Assembly: GCA_944385665.1 (NCBI GenBank)
Contig: CALWYB010000009.1
Location: 1-59,538, forward strand
Reading direction: 5' to 3'
Length of the DNA: 59,538 nt
DNA from: an uncultured Oscillospiraceae bacterium
Lineage (GTDB): Bacteria; Bacillota; Clostridia; Oscillospirales; Oscillospiraceae
The notes beneath the pieces were generated by a model. The model was not told the DNA's origin, made no database searches, and saw only the letters and a list, made by a program, of their open reading frames with translations. Both the position numbers and the translations under genes were made by a program. Within the stretch, counting starts at the first letter, position 1. Each line of letters starts with the position of its first letter. Positions 7,734-17,207 of the stretch are shown here, piece after piece.

Positions 7734-9098
7734 TCAGCGGTCGGCCACCGCTTTGCGCATCCACTTGCCGCTCTTGACCCGCAGCAGGGAGACGGTGGCG
7801 CCGATGGCCCAGCCGGCGGGGATGGACCACCAGATGGAGTTGGCTCCCAGGGGGGTGAGGTAGGCCAGCACGTAGGCGATGGCCACCCGGGAGAACAGGT
7901 TGGCCATGGAACTGAAGGTGAAGGCCCCCATGTCCCCCGCGCCCCGGAGCATGCCGTTGGGCACAAAGAGCAGGCCCATGAGGATGTAGAAGAGGGACAC
8001 GGTGTGCATATAAGCCAGGCCGTAGCCCAGAGCGCCGGAGGTGTCCCCCGGGTCCAGGAACAGGGAGAGCAGCTGGCTGCCAAAGAGGAAGATGAGGATG
8101 GTGATGGCCAGGGAGAAGGTGACCACCATGAACAGGCTGGCCTTCAGACCCTCCTTCACCCGGTCGTACTTGCCCGCGCCGATGTTCTGGGCGGTGTAGC
8201 TGGACATGGCGTTGGAGAAGTTCATGTTGGGCAGCATGGCCAGGGTGTCGATTTTGGTGGCGGCGGTGTAGCCGGCCACCAGCACCTTGCCGTAGGAGTT
8301 GACCAGTCCCTGCATCATCATCATGGACAGGGAGACCAGAGACTGCTGGAGCATGGAGGGCAGGCCGATCTGGGCGATGCGCCGCACGGCGGTCATGTGA
8401 AACAGGGGGACTTTTTCGTTCTCTCGTCCCTCCTCGCAGGGCAGACGCTTCATCCGCCGGTACATGACGAGGAGGGAGGCCACCGCGCACAGGCCCTGGG
8501 CAATGAGAGTGGCCCAGGCCACGCCGGCCACCCCCATGTCAAACTGGATGACGAACAGCAGGTCCAGCACGATGTTGGTGAGGCTGGAGATCATCAGGAA
8601 GATGAGGGGGGTCTTACTGTCTCCCTGGGCGTTGTAGATGCCGTTTAACGTGTTGTAGAGGAACAGAAACACCGCACCGCCGAAGTAGATCTGCAAGTAG
8701 AGCTCCGAGTCGGCCATAATGTCCGGGTCGGTGCCCAGCAGCTGAAGCAGAGAGCCGGCAAACAGGGTGCCCAGAGCCATGATAATGAGTCCCAGAATGC
8801 CCAGGGAGATGATGGCGGTGGAGATGGTGGTCTTCATCTCATGGATGCGGCGGGCGCCAAACAGCTGGGAGACCACCACGTTACAGCCCATGGACAATCC
8901 CGAGGCCACTGCCACCGACAAAAATACGATGGGGAAGGAGGAGCCCACGGCCGCCACCGCGTCCTCGCCCACAAATTTTCCTACTACCGCGGTGTCTACC
9001 ATGTTATAAAGCTGCTGAAACAGGTTGCCCGCCACCATGGGCAGGGCAAAGAAGAACAGCAGAGGCAGCGGTTTTCCTTCCGTCAGATTTTTAACCAT
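7734..9098 (-). CDS. MATE-family multidrug/sodium antiporter
   Basis: The product is 454 residues with about twelve hydrophobic segments in two similar halves, the normal size and layout of a MATE (NorM/DinF-like) exporter. The N-terminal half starts with PLPLLFFFALPMVAGNLFQQLYN, a typical MATE opening, and contains VDTAVVGKFVGEDAVAAVG. These pumps use Na+ or H+ gradients to export cationic drugs and metabolites. Its start overlaps the end of the upstream marR gene by 8 bases, so the two are co-transcribed and translationally coupled. Regulation by that MarR protein is likely. The substrate cannot be read from the sequence. Confidence 0.92.
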   Translation of the reverse strand: MVKNLTEGKPLPLLFFFALPMVAGNLFQQLYNMVDTAVVGKFVGEDAVAAVGSSFPIVFLSVAVASGLSMGCNVVVSQLFGARRIHEMKTTISTAIISLGILGLIIMALGTLFAGSLLQLLGTDPDIMADSELYLQIYFGGAVFLFLYNTLNGIYNAQGDSKTPLIFLMISSLTNIVLDLLFVIQFDMGVAGVAWATLIAQGLCAVASLLVMYRRMKRLPCEEGRENEKVPLFHMTAVRRIAQIGLPSMLQQSLVSLSMMMMQGLVNSYGKVLVAGYTAATKIDTLAMLPNMNFSNAMSSYTAQNIGAGKYDRVKEGLKASLFMVVTFSLAITILIFLFGSQLLSLFLDPGDTSGALGYGLAYMHTVSLFYILMGLLFVPNGMLRGAGDMGAFTFSSMANLFSRVAIAYVLAYLTPLGANSIWWSIPAGWAIGATVSLLRVKSGKWMRKAVADR

Positions 9099-9522
9099 GC
9101 TCCTTCTCTCCTTGCTTGTAGTTCATAATATTTTCGGTCATCCGGGCAAACAGGCCGGTGAACTGGGCCCGCTCCTCGGGAGAAAACCCCTGGAAGCACA
9201 CCTCGTCCCACTCCTCCACCGCCTGTTGAATGGTACCGGCCAGAGCCTGACCCTCCTTGGTGGCGGAGACCAGCTTTTCCCGGCGGCAGCGGTCGCTCAC
9301 GGTCCGCTCCACCAGGCCCAGCTCCTCCAGCCGGCCCAGTGCCCGGGCTACCGCTCCCTTGTCCAGCACCAGCTGCACCACCAAGTCCTCCTGGCGGGTT
9401 TGGCCCTGACGGCCCAGCGCCCGCAGAAGCATTCCCTCCACGGTGGACAGGCCCAGCGCCCCCATCCGGTCCCGGTAATACTGCCGCTCCAGGCGGCGGA
9501 AAATATCCTTCCGGTCCTGCAA
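9091..9522 (-). CDS. MarR-family transcriptional regulator of the MATE pump
   Basis: This 143-residue winged-helix protein has the MarR pattern: a helical dimerisation start, an HTH (about 55-75, DLVVQLVLDKGAVARALGRLEELGLVER) and a wing (SDRCRREKLVSATKEG). The start is the TTG at 9522 with AAAGGAGG seven bases upstream. It is the first gene of a two-gene operon with the overlapping MATE gene. A perfect dyad just upstream (9554-9568) is a candidate operator, suggesting repression that is relieved when a pump substrate binds. Confidence 0.9.
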   Translation of the reverse strand: MQDRKDIFRRLERQYYRDRMGALGLSTVEGMLLRALGRQGQTRQEDLVVQLVLDKGAVARALGRLEELGLVERTVSDRCRREKLVSATKEGQALAGTIQQAVEEWDEVCFQGFSPEERAQFTGLFARMTENIMNYKQGEKEHG

Positions 9523-9553
9523 CCAAATTCCTCCTTTGTTGCAAGTGTTAACG

Positions 9554-9568
9554 GTTGTATTCTACAAC
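9554..9568 (-). promoter_or_regulatory. Candidate MarR operator
   Basis: Perfect 6-bp arms GTTGTA and TACAAC are separated by 3 bases. The site lies about 30 bases before the marR start in the promoter region. Binding by the adjacent MarR protein is inferred. Confidence 0.55.
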
Positions 9569-9617
9569 GATTCAAAGGAGAACGCTATCCACAAAATAGA
9601 CAAAATCGGACAAAAAC

Positions 9618-9645
9618 GGGGCGCGCTTTTGGAAAAGCGCGCCCC
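9618..9645 (-). terminator. Terminator of the mnmG-MBL transcript
   Basis: A perfect 13-bp stem (9618-9630 with 9633-9645) with a 2-base centre is followed on the minus strand by GTTTTTG. It lies 25 bases after the MBL hydrolase stop codon. Confidence 0.8.
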
Positions 9646-9669
9646 TTGGACGAGAAATGGAACAATTTG

Positions 9670-10560
9670 TTAAGGACGGCAGAAAACCACGGTGCCGTCC
9701 TGAGTCTTCATGACCAGGTCGCCCCGGTCTACCAAAAACTCCAGGAAGAAGCGGACGTTGCGCTCAAAGCGCAGAGCCCGGCGGGGCTTTTGGGTCAGGA
9801 TCTGGTGGTACTGACATACCGCCTGACACACCTCACTGGCGGTCATGGGCCGGGTGACCAGGTCGTACACCTCCCGGGTCCGCAGCAGGGCCAGCTCCTG
9901 ATTTTTGTCAATGAGGGTATCCAGCTCCGAGCCGGGGCAGATGCCCCGGTGGGCCATGATGAGGTAGTCCCAGGAGCGGCCCCGCAGCTTCTCCCGGCTG
10001 TCCATGCCCATCTGGTGGGAGAGGCAGTAGGGCAGCTTGGCATTCATCATCTCCTGGGAGAGGAGGGCGTCCCCGGCGTAGCACACATTGTCCGGGGTGA
10101 CGGTGCACACGTGGCCCGCCGAGTGGCCGGGGGTGTGGAGGATGGTGAACTCCGCCCCGGCAAAGGAGAAGGGGCCGTCCTGGGCGGGGATGATCACATC
10201 GGGGGTGTGGATGAGGTTGGAGGACTCCCGCTCCACCATGCTGGGGGGCAGGAGCAGGAAATAGCACTTGAGGGACAGGAGACTGGCGCACATCCCCGCC
10301 TCCTGGACGGTGAGGGCCACGGGGATGTGGTACTTCTCCTGAAAGTAGCGGTTGCTGCCCGCGTGGTCGATGTGGGCGTGGGAGCAGAGAATGCCAGCCG
10401 GAGTGAGTCCCGCCTCCAGAAGCGTCTGCTCGATGTCCTCCCGCTCCTCCTTGAGACCGGTGTCCAGCAGGATACAGGTGTTGTTTTCCAGGCGGTAGAG
10501 GGGGATGAGCTCAAAGCCCTCCAGCACCCAGGTGTTTCCTTTGACTTGGGTCAGTTTCAT
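9670..10560 (-). CDS. MBL-fold metallo-hydrolase
   Basis: The protein is about 296 residues with the metallo-beta-lactamase fold. The metal-binding HAHIDHAG motif lies near residue 60, with further ligands in the TPGHSAGH segment near 150 and CYAGDALLS near 165. The start is the ATG at 10560 with GGGAGG upstream. An alternative Met four codons earlier has no site. It follows mnmG with only 15 bases between, so both are probably on one transcript that ends at the strong hairpin downstream. The family includes glyoxalase II-like thioesterases, lactonases and nucleases. The exact substrate cannot be called from these motifs. Confidence 0.85.
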   Translation of the reverse strand: MKLTQVKGNTWVLEGFELIPLYRLENNTCILLDTGLKEEREDIEQTLLEAGLTPAGILCSHAHIDHAGSNRYFQEKYHIPVALTVQEAGMCASLLSLKCYFLLLPPSMVERESSNLIHTPDVIIPAQDGPFSFAGAEFTILHTPGHSAGHVCTVTPDNVCYAGDALLSQEMMNAKLPYCLSHQMGMDSREKLRGRSWDYLIMAHRGICPGSELDTLIDKNQELALLRTREVYDLVTRPMTASEVCQAVCQYHQILTQKPRRALRFERNVRFFLEFLVDRGDLVMKTQDGTVVFCRP

Positions 10561-10575
10561 GGTTCCTCCCATCCG

Positions 10576-12447
10576 TTATGTGCGCTGTTTTAAATAGACC
10601 ATCAGCACCGCCACGTCCGCCGGGGACACGCCGGATACCCGGCTGGCCTGTCCCAGGTTCAGGGGGCGGATGTGCTGCAATTTCTGCCGGGCCTCCAGCC
10701 GCAGGCCCTGGATGGCCTCGTAGTCGGTGTCCGCCGGCAGGGGCCAGCCCTCCAGCTTCTTCATCTCCTCCACCTGGCGCAGCTGGCGCTGGATGTAGCC
10801 CTGGTACTTGATGGCGATCTCCACCGCCTGGGTCACTTCGGGGGAGAGCGCCGGGCGGTGGGGGTCGAAGGGGGAGAGAGCCTCATAGCTCACCGGGGGA
10901 CGGCGTAAGAGGTCGGCCAGCCGGGCTCCGTTCTGTACGGGGGCCTGGTTCCGCTCCGCCAAAAAGGCGTCCAGAGCGGGGGAGGGGGCCACGCCGGTGT
11001 GCTCCAGGCGCTTGCACTCCCGGTCCACGGCGGCGTATTTTGCCTCCACCGCCTCCAGCTGCTCCTTGGGGACCAGCCCCAGCTCATAGCCCAGGGGGGT
11101 GAGGCGCTGGTCGGCGTTGTCCTGGCGGTGGAGCAGGCGGTACTCGGTGCGGGAGGTCATCATGCGGTAGGGCTCGTTGGTGCCCTTGGTGACCAGGTCG
11201 TCGATGAGCACCCCAATGTACCCCTGGTCCCGGCCCAGAATAAAGGGCTCCTTGCCCTGAATTTTCAAAGCGGCGTTCACGCCCGCCACAAAGCCCTGGA
11301 CGGCGGCCTCCTCGTAGCCGGAGGAGCCGTTAAATTGTCCCGCGCCGTACAGGCCGGGAACTTTTTTTACCTCCAGGGTGGGGAGCAGCTGGGTGGGGTC
11401 GGCGCAGTCGTACTCGATGGCGTAGGCCGCCCGGGTCATCTCGGCCTGCTCCAGGCCGGGGATGGTGTGGAGCATCTCAATCTGCACCTGCTCGGGCAGG
11501 GAGGAGGAGAAGCCCTGGATATACAGCTCCTCCGTGTCCAGCCCCATGGGCTCCACAAAGAGCTGGTGGCGCTCCTTGTCGGGAAAGCGGACGATTTTCG
11601 TCTCAATGGAGGGGCAGTACCGGGGACCCACCCCCTCGATGGTGCCGTCGTAGAGGGGGGAGCGGTCCAGGTTGGCCCGGATGATGTCGTGGGTTTTCTG
11701 GTTGGTGTAGGTGAGGTAGCACACCGCCCGGTTTTTCGGGTGTTCGTGGGTGGTGAAGGAGAAGGGCTGGGCGTCCGGGTCCCCCTCCTGAAGCTCCATC
11801 TTGGAAAAATCCACGCTGCGGGCGTTCACCCGGGGCGGGGTGCCTGTCTTGAAGCGGCGGATGGAGACTCCCAGCTCCAGCAGAGACTGGGTGAGGGGCA
11901 GGGCGGCGGCCAGGCCGTCGGGGCCGGAGTCCCGCACCACCTCGCCCACAATGGTGCGGCCTCCCAGGTAGGTGCCGGTGGCCACGATGGCCGCCTTCAC
12001 GGCGTACACCGCCCCGGTGTGGGTGACCACGGCGGAGACAGCCCCGTTTTCGGTACGGATGGCCACCACCTCGGCCTGCTTGACCCACAGGTTCTCCTGG
12101 CGCTCCAGGGTGTGCTTCATGATCTTCTGGTACTCCCGCCGGTCGGCCTGCGCCCGCAGCGACCACACCGCCGGGCCCTTGCCCCGGTTGAGGATGCGGT
12201 ACTGGATGCAGGCCTTGTCGGCGGCCCGGCCCATCTCGCCTCCCAGGGCGTCCAGCTCCCGCACCAGGTGGCCCTTGCCGGTGCCGCCGATGGCGGGGTT
12301 GCAGGGCATGTTGCCCACCGCGTCCAGATTGATGGTAAAACATACCGTGCGCAGGCCCATGCGGGCGGCGGCCAGAGCCGCTTCAATGCCCGCGTGGCCC
12401 GCCCCGATCACGGCAATATCATATTGTCCTGCGTTATAGTAGGTCAT
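10576..12447 (-). CDS. mnmG: tRNA uridine-34 5-carboxymethylaminomethyl modification enzyme MnmG (GidA)
   Basis: MnmG is an FAD protein that with MnmE modifies the wobble uridine of several tRNAs. The 623-residue product matches family length. It opens with the FAD dinucleotide-binding motif [21 protein letters not shown], followed by [25 protein letters not shown] (family signature), and a C-terminal MnmE-binding helical domain rich in PPVSYEAL and RQL segments. The start ATG at 12447 has AAGGAAG eight bases upstream. That start overlaps (ATGA) the stop of a short upstream reading frame that repeats the first 18 codons of mnmG, an unusual leader described separately. The partner mnmE is not in the window. 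Confidence 0.96.
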   Translation of the reverse strand: MTYYNAGQYDIAVIGAGHAGIEAALAAARMGLRTVCFTINLDAVGNMPCNPAIGGTGKGHLVRELDALGGEMGRAADKACIQYRILNRGKGPAVWSLRAQADRREYQKIMKHTLERQENLWVKQAEVVAIRTENGAVSAVVTHTGAVYAVKAAIVATGTYLGGRTIVGEVVRDSGPDGLAAALPLTQSLLELGVSIRRFKTGTPPRVNARSVDFSKMELQEGDPDAQPFSFTTHEHPKNRAVCYLTYTNQKTHDIIRANLDRSPLYDGTIEGVGPRYCPSIETKIVRFPDKERHQLFVEPMGLDTEELYIQGFSSSLPEQVQIEMLHTIPGLEQAEMTRAAYAIEYDCADPTQLLPTLEVKKVPGLYGAGQFNGSSGYEEAAVQGFVAGVNAALKIQGKEPFILGRDQGYIGVLIDDLVTKGTNEPYRMMTSRTEYRLLHRQDNADQRLTPLGYELGLVPKEQLEAVEAKYAAVDRECKRLEHTGVAPSPALDAFLAERNQAPVQNGARLADLLRRPPVSYEALSPFDPHRPALSPEVTQAVEIAIKYQGYIQRQLRQVEEMKKLEGWPLPADTDYEAIQGLRLEARQKLQHIRPLNLGQASRVSGVSPADVAVLMVYLKQRT

Positions 12448-12656
12448 AAGCACGACTTCCTTTTTCTAATTGCGGGCCCCGCGGGGACCCGAGAGAAATT
12501 AAAATGCTCGGGCGAAATGAATTCGCCCTGTGCCAAGGTTTTGGCCTGGAGGCCAAAACGCTTGTACGCGCAAAGCGCGCCCCATCTGCGATGGGGCCCC
12601 ATATGCCCCGCCCCGATCACGGCGATATCATATTGTCCAGCGTCGTAATAGGTCAT
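12444..12656 (-). pseudogene. Duplicated mnmG 5' end forming an upstream open reading frame
   Basis: A second ATG at 12656 begins 18 codons nearly identical to the mnmG start ([18 protein letters not shown] versus MTYYNAG...). The frame then runs in phase through an inserted multi-hairpin segment and stops at a TGA that overlaps the true mnmG ATG. Over the 18 codons the two copies differ at six synonymous sites and one non-synonymous site (Asp/Asn). The product would be 70 residues and could not be an enzyme. It may be a scar of recombination or insertion, or a leader peptide that couples translation to mnmG. Its ribosome site is weak (AAAGAAAAGAGA). Confidence 0.75.
12469..12597. repeat. Multi-hairpin insert in the mnmG leader (family C)
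   Basis: Between the two mnmG 5' copies lie four hairpins in tandem. They are a CGGGCCCC-type stem at about 12472-12490, GGGCGAA/TTCGCCC (12510-12516 with 12522-12528), GTTTTGGCC/GGCCAAAAC (12538-12546 with 12551-12559) and GCCCCATC/GATGGGGC (12579-12586 with 12590-12597). This packing is typical of small palindromic mobile repeats. It has no coding potential of its own apart from the read-through frame. Confidence 0.65.
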
Positions 12657-12709
12657 AAGTTCGTCTCTTTTCTTTCGCAGAGCGGGGAAAACCCCAAAAT
12701 AACTCCCGT

Positions 12710-12738
12710 ATTTTATCACGTTTTTTCCTGTGGGACAA
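12710..12738 (-). promoter_or_regulatory. Promoter of mnmG
   Basis: On the minus strand TTGTCC, a 17-bp spacer and TAAAAT lie about 55 bases before the upstream reading frame and about 265 bases before the true mnmG start. The mnmG mRNA therefore carries a long structured leader. Confidence 0.6.
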
Positions 12739-12775
12739 GGGCTTGGGAGAGCAGAGGGGGGAAGTGCTTTCCCCC

Positions 12776-12805
12776 TTGTGTCTTTGCACAAAAATATGGT
12801 ATAAT
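12776..12805 (+). promoter_or_regulatory. Promoter of recJ
   Basis: TTGTGT (12776-12781), an 18-bp spacer and a consensus TATAAT (12800-12805) lie about 55 bases before the recJ start. The 413-base stretch between mnmG and recJ is filled by this promoter, the divergent mnmG promoter, the upstream reading frame and the hairpin insert. Confidence 0.65.
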
Positions 12806-12860
12806 AAGAAGTAATACTGCCGCAGTGTGCCCGCGGCAGGGTGGAAGGAGGTGACCGCCG

Positions 12861-14924
12861 GTGAAGTACAAAGAGTGGAAGATGCCCTCAGGCAGTCCCA
12901 AGGCCCGTCAGGCCTTGGAGGCAGCGGGCATCCCGCCCCTGCTGGCGGCCATTTTGTCCGCCCGAGGGATCACTCAGCCCGACCAGGCCCGGCGGCTGCT
13001 CACCCCCCGGGCGGAGCCGGTGCTGGACCCCATGCTGCTGCGGGATATGGACCGGGCGGCGGCGCGGGTGCGCCGGGCGCTGGAGACGGGGGAACATCTG
13101 GCGGTCTACGGGGACTACGACGTGGACGGCATCACCTCCACCTGCCTGCTCACCGACTGTCTGCGCAGCCTGGGGGGACAGGTGACCCCCTACATCCCCG
13201 ACCGGCTGGAGGAGGGCTACGGCCTCAACCTGGAGGCCATTCAGACCCTGGCCGCTCAGGGGGTGACCCTGATCGTCACGGTGGACTGCGGCATCACAGC
13301 GGTGGAGGAAGTACAGTTTGCCGCCGGCCTGGGGGTGGATGTGGTGGTCACCGACCACCACGAGTGCAAGGACCCCCTGCCCGCCGCCGCGGCGGTGGTG
13401 GACCCCCACCGTTCCGACTGTCCCTACCCCTTCAAGGGGCTGGCCGGCGTGGGGGTGGCCCTGAAGCTGGCCATGGCCGTGGCCGGACCGGAGAAGGGGC
13501 GGCAGGTGTTTGAGGACTACGCCGATCTGGCCGCCGTAGGCACAGTGGCCGACGTGATGCCCATGACGGGGGAGAACCGCACCATTGTCCAGACCGGACT
13601 GGCCGCCCTGGCCCATCCCAAGCGGCTGGGTCTGGCCCAGCTCATCCAGGAGGCGGGGCTGGGAGAGCGGCCCATCACCTCCGTGTCCATCGGCTACACC
13701 CTGGCGCCCCGCATCAACGCCGCCGGGCGTATGGGCAAGGCGGCCCTAGCGGGGGAGCTGCTACTCACCCACTCCCCACAGCGGGCCCAGGAGCTGGCCC
13801 AGGAGCTGTGCCAGCTCAACCGGGAGCGCCAGAGCATCGAGGGGGAGATCTTCCAGGAGAGCATCCAGCGCCTGGACCACCAGCCCCAGCAGGGGGCCAT
13901 TGTCCTGGCCGACCCGGAGTGGCACCAGGGGGTGGTGGGCATCGTGGCCTCCCGCCTGAGCGAGAAGTACGGCTGTCCCACCTTCATGATCTGTCTGGAC
14001 CAGGGAATGGGCAAGGGCTCCTGCCGCTCCTGGGGAGGTATCAACCTCTTCGAGCTGCTGATGAACTGCGGCGACCTGCTGGAGGGCTTCGGCGGCCACG
14101 CGTTGGCGGCGGGCTTTGTGGTGCGGGAGGAGAACATCCCCGCCCTGGCCCAGCGGCTCAGACAGGGGGTACTGGACCAGCAGAATGGAGAGGAGCCCCC
14201 CTCCGTGCTGGAGACCGACGGCATTGTCCAGCCCCAGCAGCTGGATGTGGCCTCGGTGGAGGCCCTGGACGCTCTGGAGCCCTGCGGCACCGGCAATCCC
14301 CGCCCCGTACTGGTCATCACCGGCGCCCACGTCCAGTCCGCCGTGCAGGTGGGCCGGGGCCGGCACCTGAAGCTGCGGCTGGAGGCCCGGGGATGTGTAC
14401 TGGACGCCATCTTCTTTTCCGCCGACGCCGCCCAGCTGGGCGTGACTCCCGGCTGCCGGGTGGACGTGGCGTTTTATCCCCAAATCAATGAATTCCGCGG
14501 CGTGCGCTCGGTGCAATTGCAGGTGGTGGATCTCCACCCCGCCCTCACCCGGGCACAGATGGAGCGCTGCGTGTATGAAAAATACCGCCGGGGGGAGCTG
14601 CTCTCCCACGACGAGGCCCAGTCCCTGCTGCCCAATCGGGCAGAGTTTGTCAGCCTGTGGCGCTATCTGGAGCACCAGAGCGCCGGGAGCGGCGCCATGG
14701 AGGACTCCCTGGCCCGCATCACCCGCAGCGTGGCCCACTCCAGCGGCCAGCGGGAGCTGCCCAACCACACCCGCATCTGCCTGGAGGTGATGCAGGAGCG
14801 GGGGCTCATCTCCCTGAGCGGACAGGCCGGACGGGTGCACATCACCCTGCACCGGCTGGAGCATAAGGTGGACCTGGAGGCGTCGGAGATCCTGCGCCGC
14901 CTGCGTGCCGCCCTGCAGGAGTAA
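12861..14924 (+). CDS. recJ: Single-stranded-DNA-specific exonuclease RecJ
   Basis: RecJ degrades single-stranded DNA 5' to 3' in recombination and mismatch or base-excision repair. The 687-residue protein has the DHH-superfamily core: VYGDYDVDGITS near residue 80 and VVTDHHECKD near 160. A DHHA1 domain (about 340-470) and a C-terminal OB-like region (about 480-590) follow. About 100 extra C-terminal residues extend past the minimal core, as in many Firmicute RecJ proteins. The start is GTG with GGAAGGAGG upstream. It heads the recJ-relA-dtd-MBL-hemZ cluster, an order common in Clostridia. Confidence 0.95.
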   Translation: MKYKEWKMPSGSPKARQALEAAGIPPLLAAILSARGITQPDQARRLLTPRAEPVLDPMLLRDMDRAAARVRRALETGEHLAVYGDYDVDGITSTCLLTDCLRSLGGQVTPYIPDRLEEGYGLNLEAIQTLAAQGVTLIVTVDCGITAVEEVQFAAGLGVDVVVTDHHECKDPLPAAAAVVDPHRSDCPYPFKGLAGVGVALKLAMAVAGPEKGRQVFEDYADLAAVGTVADVMPMTGENRTIVQTGLAALAHPKRLGLAQLIQEAGLGERPITSVSIGYTLAPRINAAGRMGKAALAGELLLTHSPQRAQELAQELCQLNRERQSIEGEIFQESIQRLDHQPQQGAIVLADPEWHQGVVGIVASRLSEKYGCPTFMICLDQGMGKGSCRSWGGINLFELLMNCGDLLEGFGGHALAAGFVVREENIPALAQRLRQGVLDQQNGEEPPSVLETDGIVQPQQLDVASVEALDALEPCGTGNPRPVLVITGAHVQSAVQVGRGRHLKLRLEARGCVLDAIFFSADAAQLGVTPGCRVDVAFYPQINEFRGVRSVQLQVVDLHPALTRAQMERCVYEKYRRGELLSHDEAQSLLPNRAEFVSLWRYLEHQSAGSGAMEDSLARITRSVAHSSGQRELPNHTRICLEVMQERGLISLSGQAGRVHITLHRLEHKVDLEASEILRRLRAALQE

Positions 14925-14969
14925 AACCGGGAGCCTGCCCCGTTACTTTTCGATTGTCGAGGTGATTCC

Positions 14970-17207
14970 ATGGACCCGATTTTGGAACGCTACCAGGCGC
15001 TGGAGGATAAAGTCAGCGCATATACCCCGAATTTGGATACCCAGCGGCTGTTTGCCGCCTTTACCTATGCCGATGCCGAACACCACGGCCAGCTGCGCAA
15101 GAGCGGTGAGCCCTATATCATCCACCCCCTGGCGGTGGCCGACATCGTGGCCGACCTGGGGCTGGATGTGGACAGCGTCATCGCCGCCCTGCTCCACGAC
15201 TGCATCGAGGACACCGACGCCACCCACGAAGAGATCGCCAAAAAGTTCGGCGAGCCGGTGGCCGAGCTGGTGGAGGGGGTCACGAAACTGACCCGGGTGC
15301 AGTATGTCTCCAAGGAAGAGGAGCAGATGGAGAACCTGCGCAAGATGCTCATGGCCATGGCCCAGGACATCCGGGTGATCCTCATCAAAATCTGCGACCG
15401 GCTGCACAACATGCGCACCATGGAGTACCAGTCTCCCAAGAAGCAGCGGGAGAAGAGCCTGGAGACCATGGAGATCTACGCTCCGCTAGCACACCGCTTA
15501 GGTATGCAGAAACTGAAATGGGAGCTGGAGGACCTGTCCCTTCGGTACCTGGACCCGGTGGGGTACAAGGAGATCGAGGACGAGATGGCCAAGCGCTCGG
15601 CTGCCCACGAGGAGTTTCTGGCCTCCATCCAGCTGCGCATCCAGCAGCGGCTGGAGCAGGAGGGCATCCGATGCAAGGTGTACGGCCGGGTGAAACACAC
15701 CTACTCCATCTACCGAAAAATGTTTACCCAGAACAAGACCCTGGACGAGATCTTCGACCTGTACGCCTTCCGGGTCATCGTGGACGACATCCCCGAGTGC
15801 TACAACGTGCTGGGCTGCATCCACGACATGTTCAAGCCGGTGCTGGGCCGCTTCAAGGACTATATCGGCACCCCGAAACCCAACATGTACCAGTCCCTCC
15901 ACACCACCGTCATCGGCCGGGAGGGCATCCCCTTTGAGGTGCAGATCCGAACCTGGCAGATGCACCAGACCGCCGAATACGGCATCGCCGCCCACTGGAA
16001 GTACAAGCAGGGCATGGCCAACAAGAAGCTGGGCACCGAGCAGGACTTTGAGTGGGTGCGCAAGCTGTTGGAGAGCCAGCAGGATACCGACGCGGAGGAG
16101 TTTGTCCGCACCCTGAAGGTGGATATGTTTGCCGACGAGGTGTTCGTCTTTACCCCCAACGGGGATGTGAAGAGCCTGCCCGCCGGAGCCACCCCCATCG
16201 ACTTCGCCTATAACATCCACTCCGCCGTGGGCAACGGCATGGTGGGCGCCAAGGTCAACGGCCGCATGGTGCCCTTTGACACCCCCCTGAAAAACGGCGA
16301 CATCGTGGAGGTCATCACCTCCAAAAACGCCAAGGGTCCCAGCCGGGACTGGCTGAAGATCGCCAAGAGCAACGAGGCCCGCAACAAGATCCGCCAGTGG
16401 TTCAAGCGGGAGCGCCGGGAGGAGAATATCGTCACCGGCCGCGCCCTGTTTGAGGCGGAGCTCAAGCATATGAAGATCCCCATGGCCGCCATCACCGCCG
16501 AGGACGTGCTGCCCCACATCCTCCACAAGGTGCGCTTCGGCACCCTGGACGAGCTGTACGCTTCCATCGGCTACGGCGGCACCACGGCGGTGAAGAGCGT
16601 GGCCCGGATCAAGGACGAGCTGGCCCGTCTGGGCCGCCTCCAGGCGGAGAAGGCGGCCGCTGCCGCCAAGACCACCGCCGAGAGCGTCATCGTCCCCGGC
16701 TCCACCGCCCAGAGCCAGACCTCCGGCCAGGCCAAGCCCAAGCACTCCGACTCGGGCATCATCGTGGAGGGGCTGGGCAACTGTCTGGTGAAGTTCGCCA
16801 AGTGCTGCACCCCCGTCCCCGGCGACCCGGTCATCGGCTTTATCACCCGGGGCTACGGCGTGTCCGTCCACCGGGCCGACTGCCCCAACGCCTCGCCCGA
16901 AAAGCGCAAGCCGGAGGAGGCCGACCGCTGGGTGAAGGTGTCCTGGGTGGAGAGCAGCCTGCCCAACTACAAGACGGCCCTGGAGCTGGCCTCCAAGGAC
17001 CGGGACGGCCTGACCCTGGACGTGGCCATGGCCCTGTCGGCGGCCAAGGTGAAGGTGGACGCCCTCACCGCCCGGGCCCTCCCCGACGGCCACGCCACCG
17101 TCAACATTGTGGTGGAGGTCAAAAACAAGGAGGAGCTGGCCACCGTCATCAACAAGCTCAACAACATCCAGGGCGTGTACCATGTGGCGCGGGCCAGTGG
17201 GAAATAA
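14970..17207 (+). CDS. relA: Bifunctional (p)ppGpp synthetase/hydrolase (RelA/SpoT homolog)
   Basis: This long RSH enzyme makes and breaks the alarmone (p)ppGpp in the stringent response. It has 745 residues. The HD hydrolase domain carries HDCIEDTDAT near residue 72. The synthetase domain (about 240-345) carries GRVKHTYSIYRKM and YQSLHTTVIG. A TGS domain (about 390-450, VFVFTPNGDVKSLPAGATPIDFAYNIH), a conserved-cysteine region with KCCTPVPGD near 613 and a C-terminal ACT domain (about 665-745) follow. Both catalytic domains look intact, so it is probably bifunctional. The start has AGGTGA upstream, 45 bases after recJ. Its TAA stop codon is the first triplet of a structured repeat shared with the groEL 3' end. 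Confidence 0.95.
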   Translation: MDPILERYQALEDKVSAYTPNLDTQRLFAAFTYADAEHHGQLRKSGEPYIIHPLAVADIVADLGLDVDSVIAALLHDCIEDTDATHEEIAKKFGEPVAELVEGVTKLTRVQYVSKEEEQMENLRKMLMAMAQDIRVILIKICDRLHNMRTMEYQSPKKQREKSLETMEIYAPLAHRLGMQKLKWELEDLSLRYLDPVGYKEIEDEMAKRSAAHEEFLASIQLRIQQRLEQEGIRCKVYGRVKHTYSIYRKMFTQNKTLDEIFDLYAFRVIVDDIPECYNVLGCIHDMFKPVLGRFKDYIGTPKPNMYQSLHTTVIGREGIPFEVQIRTWQMHQTAEYGIAAHWKYKQGMANKKLGTEQDFEWVRKLLESQQDTDAEEFVRTLKVDMFADEVFVFTPNGDVKSLPAGATPIDFAYNIHSAVGNGMVGAKVNGRMVPFDTPLKNGDIVEVITSKNAKGPSRDWLKIAKSNEARNKIRQWFKRERREENIVTGRALFEAELKHMKIPMAAITAEDVLPHILHKVRFGTLDELYASIGYGGTTAVKSVARIKDELARLGRLQAEKAAAAAKTTAESVIVPGSTAQSQTSGQAKPKHSDSGIIVEGLGNCLVKFAKCCTPVPGDPVIGFITRGYGVSVHRADCPNASPEKRKPEEADRWVKVSWVESSLPNYKTALELASKDRDGLTLDVAMALSAAKVKVDALTARALPDGHATVNIVVEVKNKEELATVINKLNNIQGVYHVARASGK

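Noticed and set aside
9670-10560. True beta-lactamase
   Set aside because: The HxHxDH motif is shared by all MBL-fold hydrolases. There is no signal peptide and the context is tRNA modification.
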